Positions 5,695-6,591 of a stretch of 6,591 bases of DNA are shown here, piece by piece. Every line of letters begins with the position of its first letter. Positions within the stretch are counted from its first letter, which is position 1. The stretch spans positions 1-6,591 of the forward strand of contig JAFGQM010000089.1 in the NCBI GenBank assembly GCA_016935655.1, given 5' to 3'. The translations under genes were made by a program, and so were the position numbers. Source of the DNA: Candidatus Altarchaeota archaeon (GTDB taxonomy: Archaea > Altiarchaeota > Altiarchaeia > JAFGQM01). The notes under the pieces are model-generated. The model worked only from the letters and a program-made list of their open reading frames with translations. It did not search any database and had not been told where the DNA came from.

Positions 5695-6591
5695 CGGAAT
5701 TATCCCCGGATTTTATTAAAAAGAGGAATAAGAGCAAGGTAGCTACGATGGCTAGAATCCCGCTGTAGCCAAACCCGACACCGGAACCGAAACCCTGCCA
5801 TAGGACGCCAAGGACAAAGGAGGCCGGGAATGCGGCAAACCCTATACCTGCATGATAGATGCCCAGTGCCGTACCTCTCAGTTCTGCCGGGGCGACATCC
5901 GCAACAAAGGCCTTGGAGGAGACCTCAAAGACCGCTAGGAAGACACCATAGAGCGCGAAGATAACCCAAGCAGCCAGCGCGCCTTCCAGAAAGCCAAAAG
6001 CGAAGGAGATTATGGTGAACAATATAAAGCTGCTCAGCAGCACCTTGTCTTTGCCCAAGCGGTCCGCAAGGATGCCTGCGGGGTAGGCCGCGATGGCGTA
6101 TATTATGTTACAAAACAGGTATACAAGGGGGATTGCAACCAGCACAACACCCATCTCCTGCGCGCGTATGAGGGAGAATGCATAACTGAAGTTTCCCATA
6201 GAGAATATTATGACAGCAGCAATCGCTATCTTGAACCTGAAATCGAATTTCTTTAGCTCTAGCCTAAAGGAGCTAACTGTCCTCTTTTTTTCTTCGAGCT
6301 TTTTCTCCTTGACCAACATCATTAGGATGAAGACTGCCAATGCTCCTGGGACTACTGAGAGAAGGAAAAGCTCCTGGTAGGGGTTAACCATCAGGGCCAT
6401 GAAGACGGCGGCTATCATTATCCCTAAAACGGCACCTGAGGTGTCCATCATTCTATGAAAGCCGAAAGACCTGCCCCTGTTTTTTGCATCGCTATACGCT
6501 GCCACCAACGAATCCCTCGGTGCGCTCCTTATGCCCTTGCCGACGCGATCGGAGAATCGCACCAGCAGGATGATAGGCCAGGAGTCCGCCA
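5666..6591 (-). CDS. Major facilitator superfamily transporter, N-terminus beyond the right edge
   Basis: This is a secondary transporter of the cytoplasmic membrane with unknown substrate. The frame is open to the window edge. The codons before the GTG at 6562 already read as the end of a helix (ADSWPIILLV) running into RFSDRVGKGIRSAPRDSL, a segment found after helix 4 in a common MFS group. About 307 residues are visible. They contain eight helices (5-12), with a charged central loop (KEKKLEEKKR) between helices 6 and 7. The second-half signature AGILADRLGKDKVL lies after helix 8. Roughly the first four helices are missing, so the GTG at 6562 is not the true start. The C-terminus (NSDENEPSGKG) is hydrophilic and overlaps the start of nth by 29 bases. 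Drug or metabolite efflux is possible, but the sequence does not decide it. Confidence 0.88.
   Translation of the reverse strand, partial: ADSWPIILLVRFSDRVGKGIRSAPRDSLVAAYSDAKNRGRSFGFHRMMDTSGAVLGIMIAAVFMALMVNPYQELFLLSVVPGALAVFILMMLVKEKKLEEKKRTVSSFRLELKKFDFRFKIAIAAVIIFSMGNFSYAFSLIRAQEMGVVLVAIPLVYLFCNIIYAIAAYPAGILADRLGKDKVLLSSFILFTIISFAFGFLEGALAAWVIFALYGVFLAVFEVSSKAFVADVAPAELRGTALGIYHAGIGFAAFPASFVLGVLWQGFGSGVGFGYSGILAIVATLLLFLFLIKSGDNSDENEPSGKG

Noticed and set aside
6560..6562. GTG as the start of the transporter
   Set aside because: The frame continues upstream to the window edge with a helix-like segment, and about four helices would be missing, so the gene is cut by the window.

Overview
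The window reads as archaeal chromosome. The evidence is a complete formylmethanofuran:tetrahydromethanopterin formyltransferase (ftr), an archaeal-type RibL FAD synthetase, TATA-box promoters with the spacing expected for leaderless transcripts, and frequent ATA and AGG codons. Ftr occurs in methanogens, Archaeoglobus-like archaea and other archaea with the methyl branch of the Wood-Ljungdahl pathway. No methanogenesis-specific gene is present, so the lineage cannot be fixed further from this window.

Layout, left to right. (a) 1-655, minus strand: the first 24 codons of an unidentified gene at the left edge, overlapped by the end of mobA (molybdopterin guanylyltransferase). (b) 653-694: a very short divergent control region in which the mobA and ftr promoters appear interleaved. 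(c) 694-1978, plus strand: ftr and ribL, one base apart, probably one operon. (d) 1968-4987, minus strand: a two-gene operon of paralogous secreted or membrane proteins. Each has a signal peptide, one Ig-like beta domain, a tandem array of four-cysteine repeats (CGDGxCDxxExxxxCPxDC), and then membrane segments. The upstream gene (357 aa) has 4 repeats, one membrane helix and a small helical cytoplasmic domain. The downstream gene (648 aa) has 10 repeats and about 7 membrane helices. It has its own archaeal promoter just before the 357-aa gene. (e) 5041-6591, minus strand: endonuclease III (nth), overlapping the 3' end of a major facilitator transporter whose N-terminus lies beyond the right edge.

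How they fit together. MobA makes the guanine-dinucleotide form of the Mo/W pterin cofactor used by formylmethanofuran dehydrogenase, and Ftr takes the product of that enzyme to tetrahydromethanopterin. The divergent mobA/ftr pair therefore makes metabolic sense. RibL supplies FAD. The cysteine-repeat pair has no recognised function and is the most novel part of the window. It looks like a disulfide-rich surface complex with one receptor-like partner and one polytopic partner. Within its repeat array the DNA shows recent tandem duplication (an exact 58-bp repeat at a 126-bp offset). nth and the transporter are ordinary genes.
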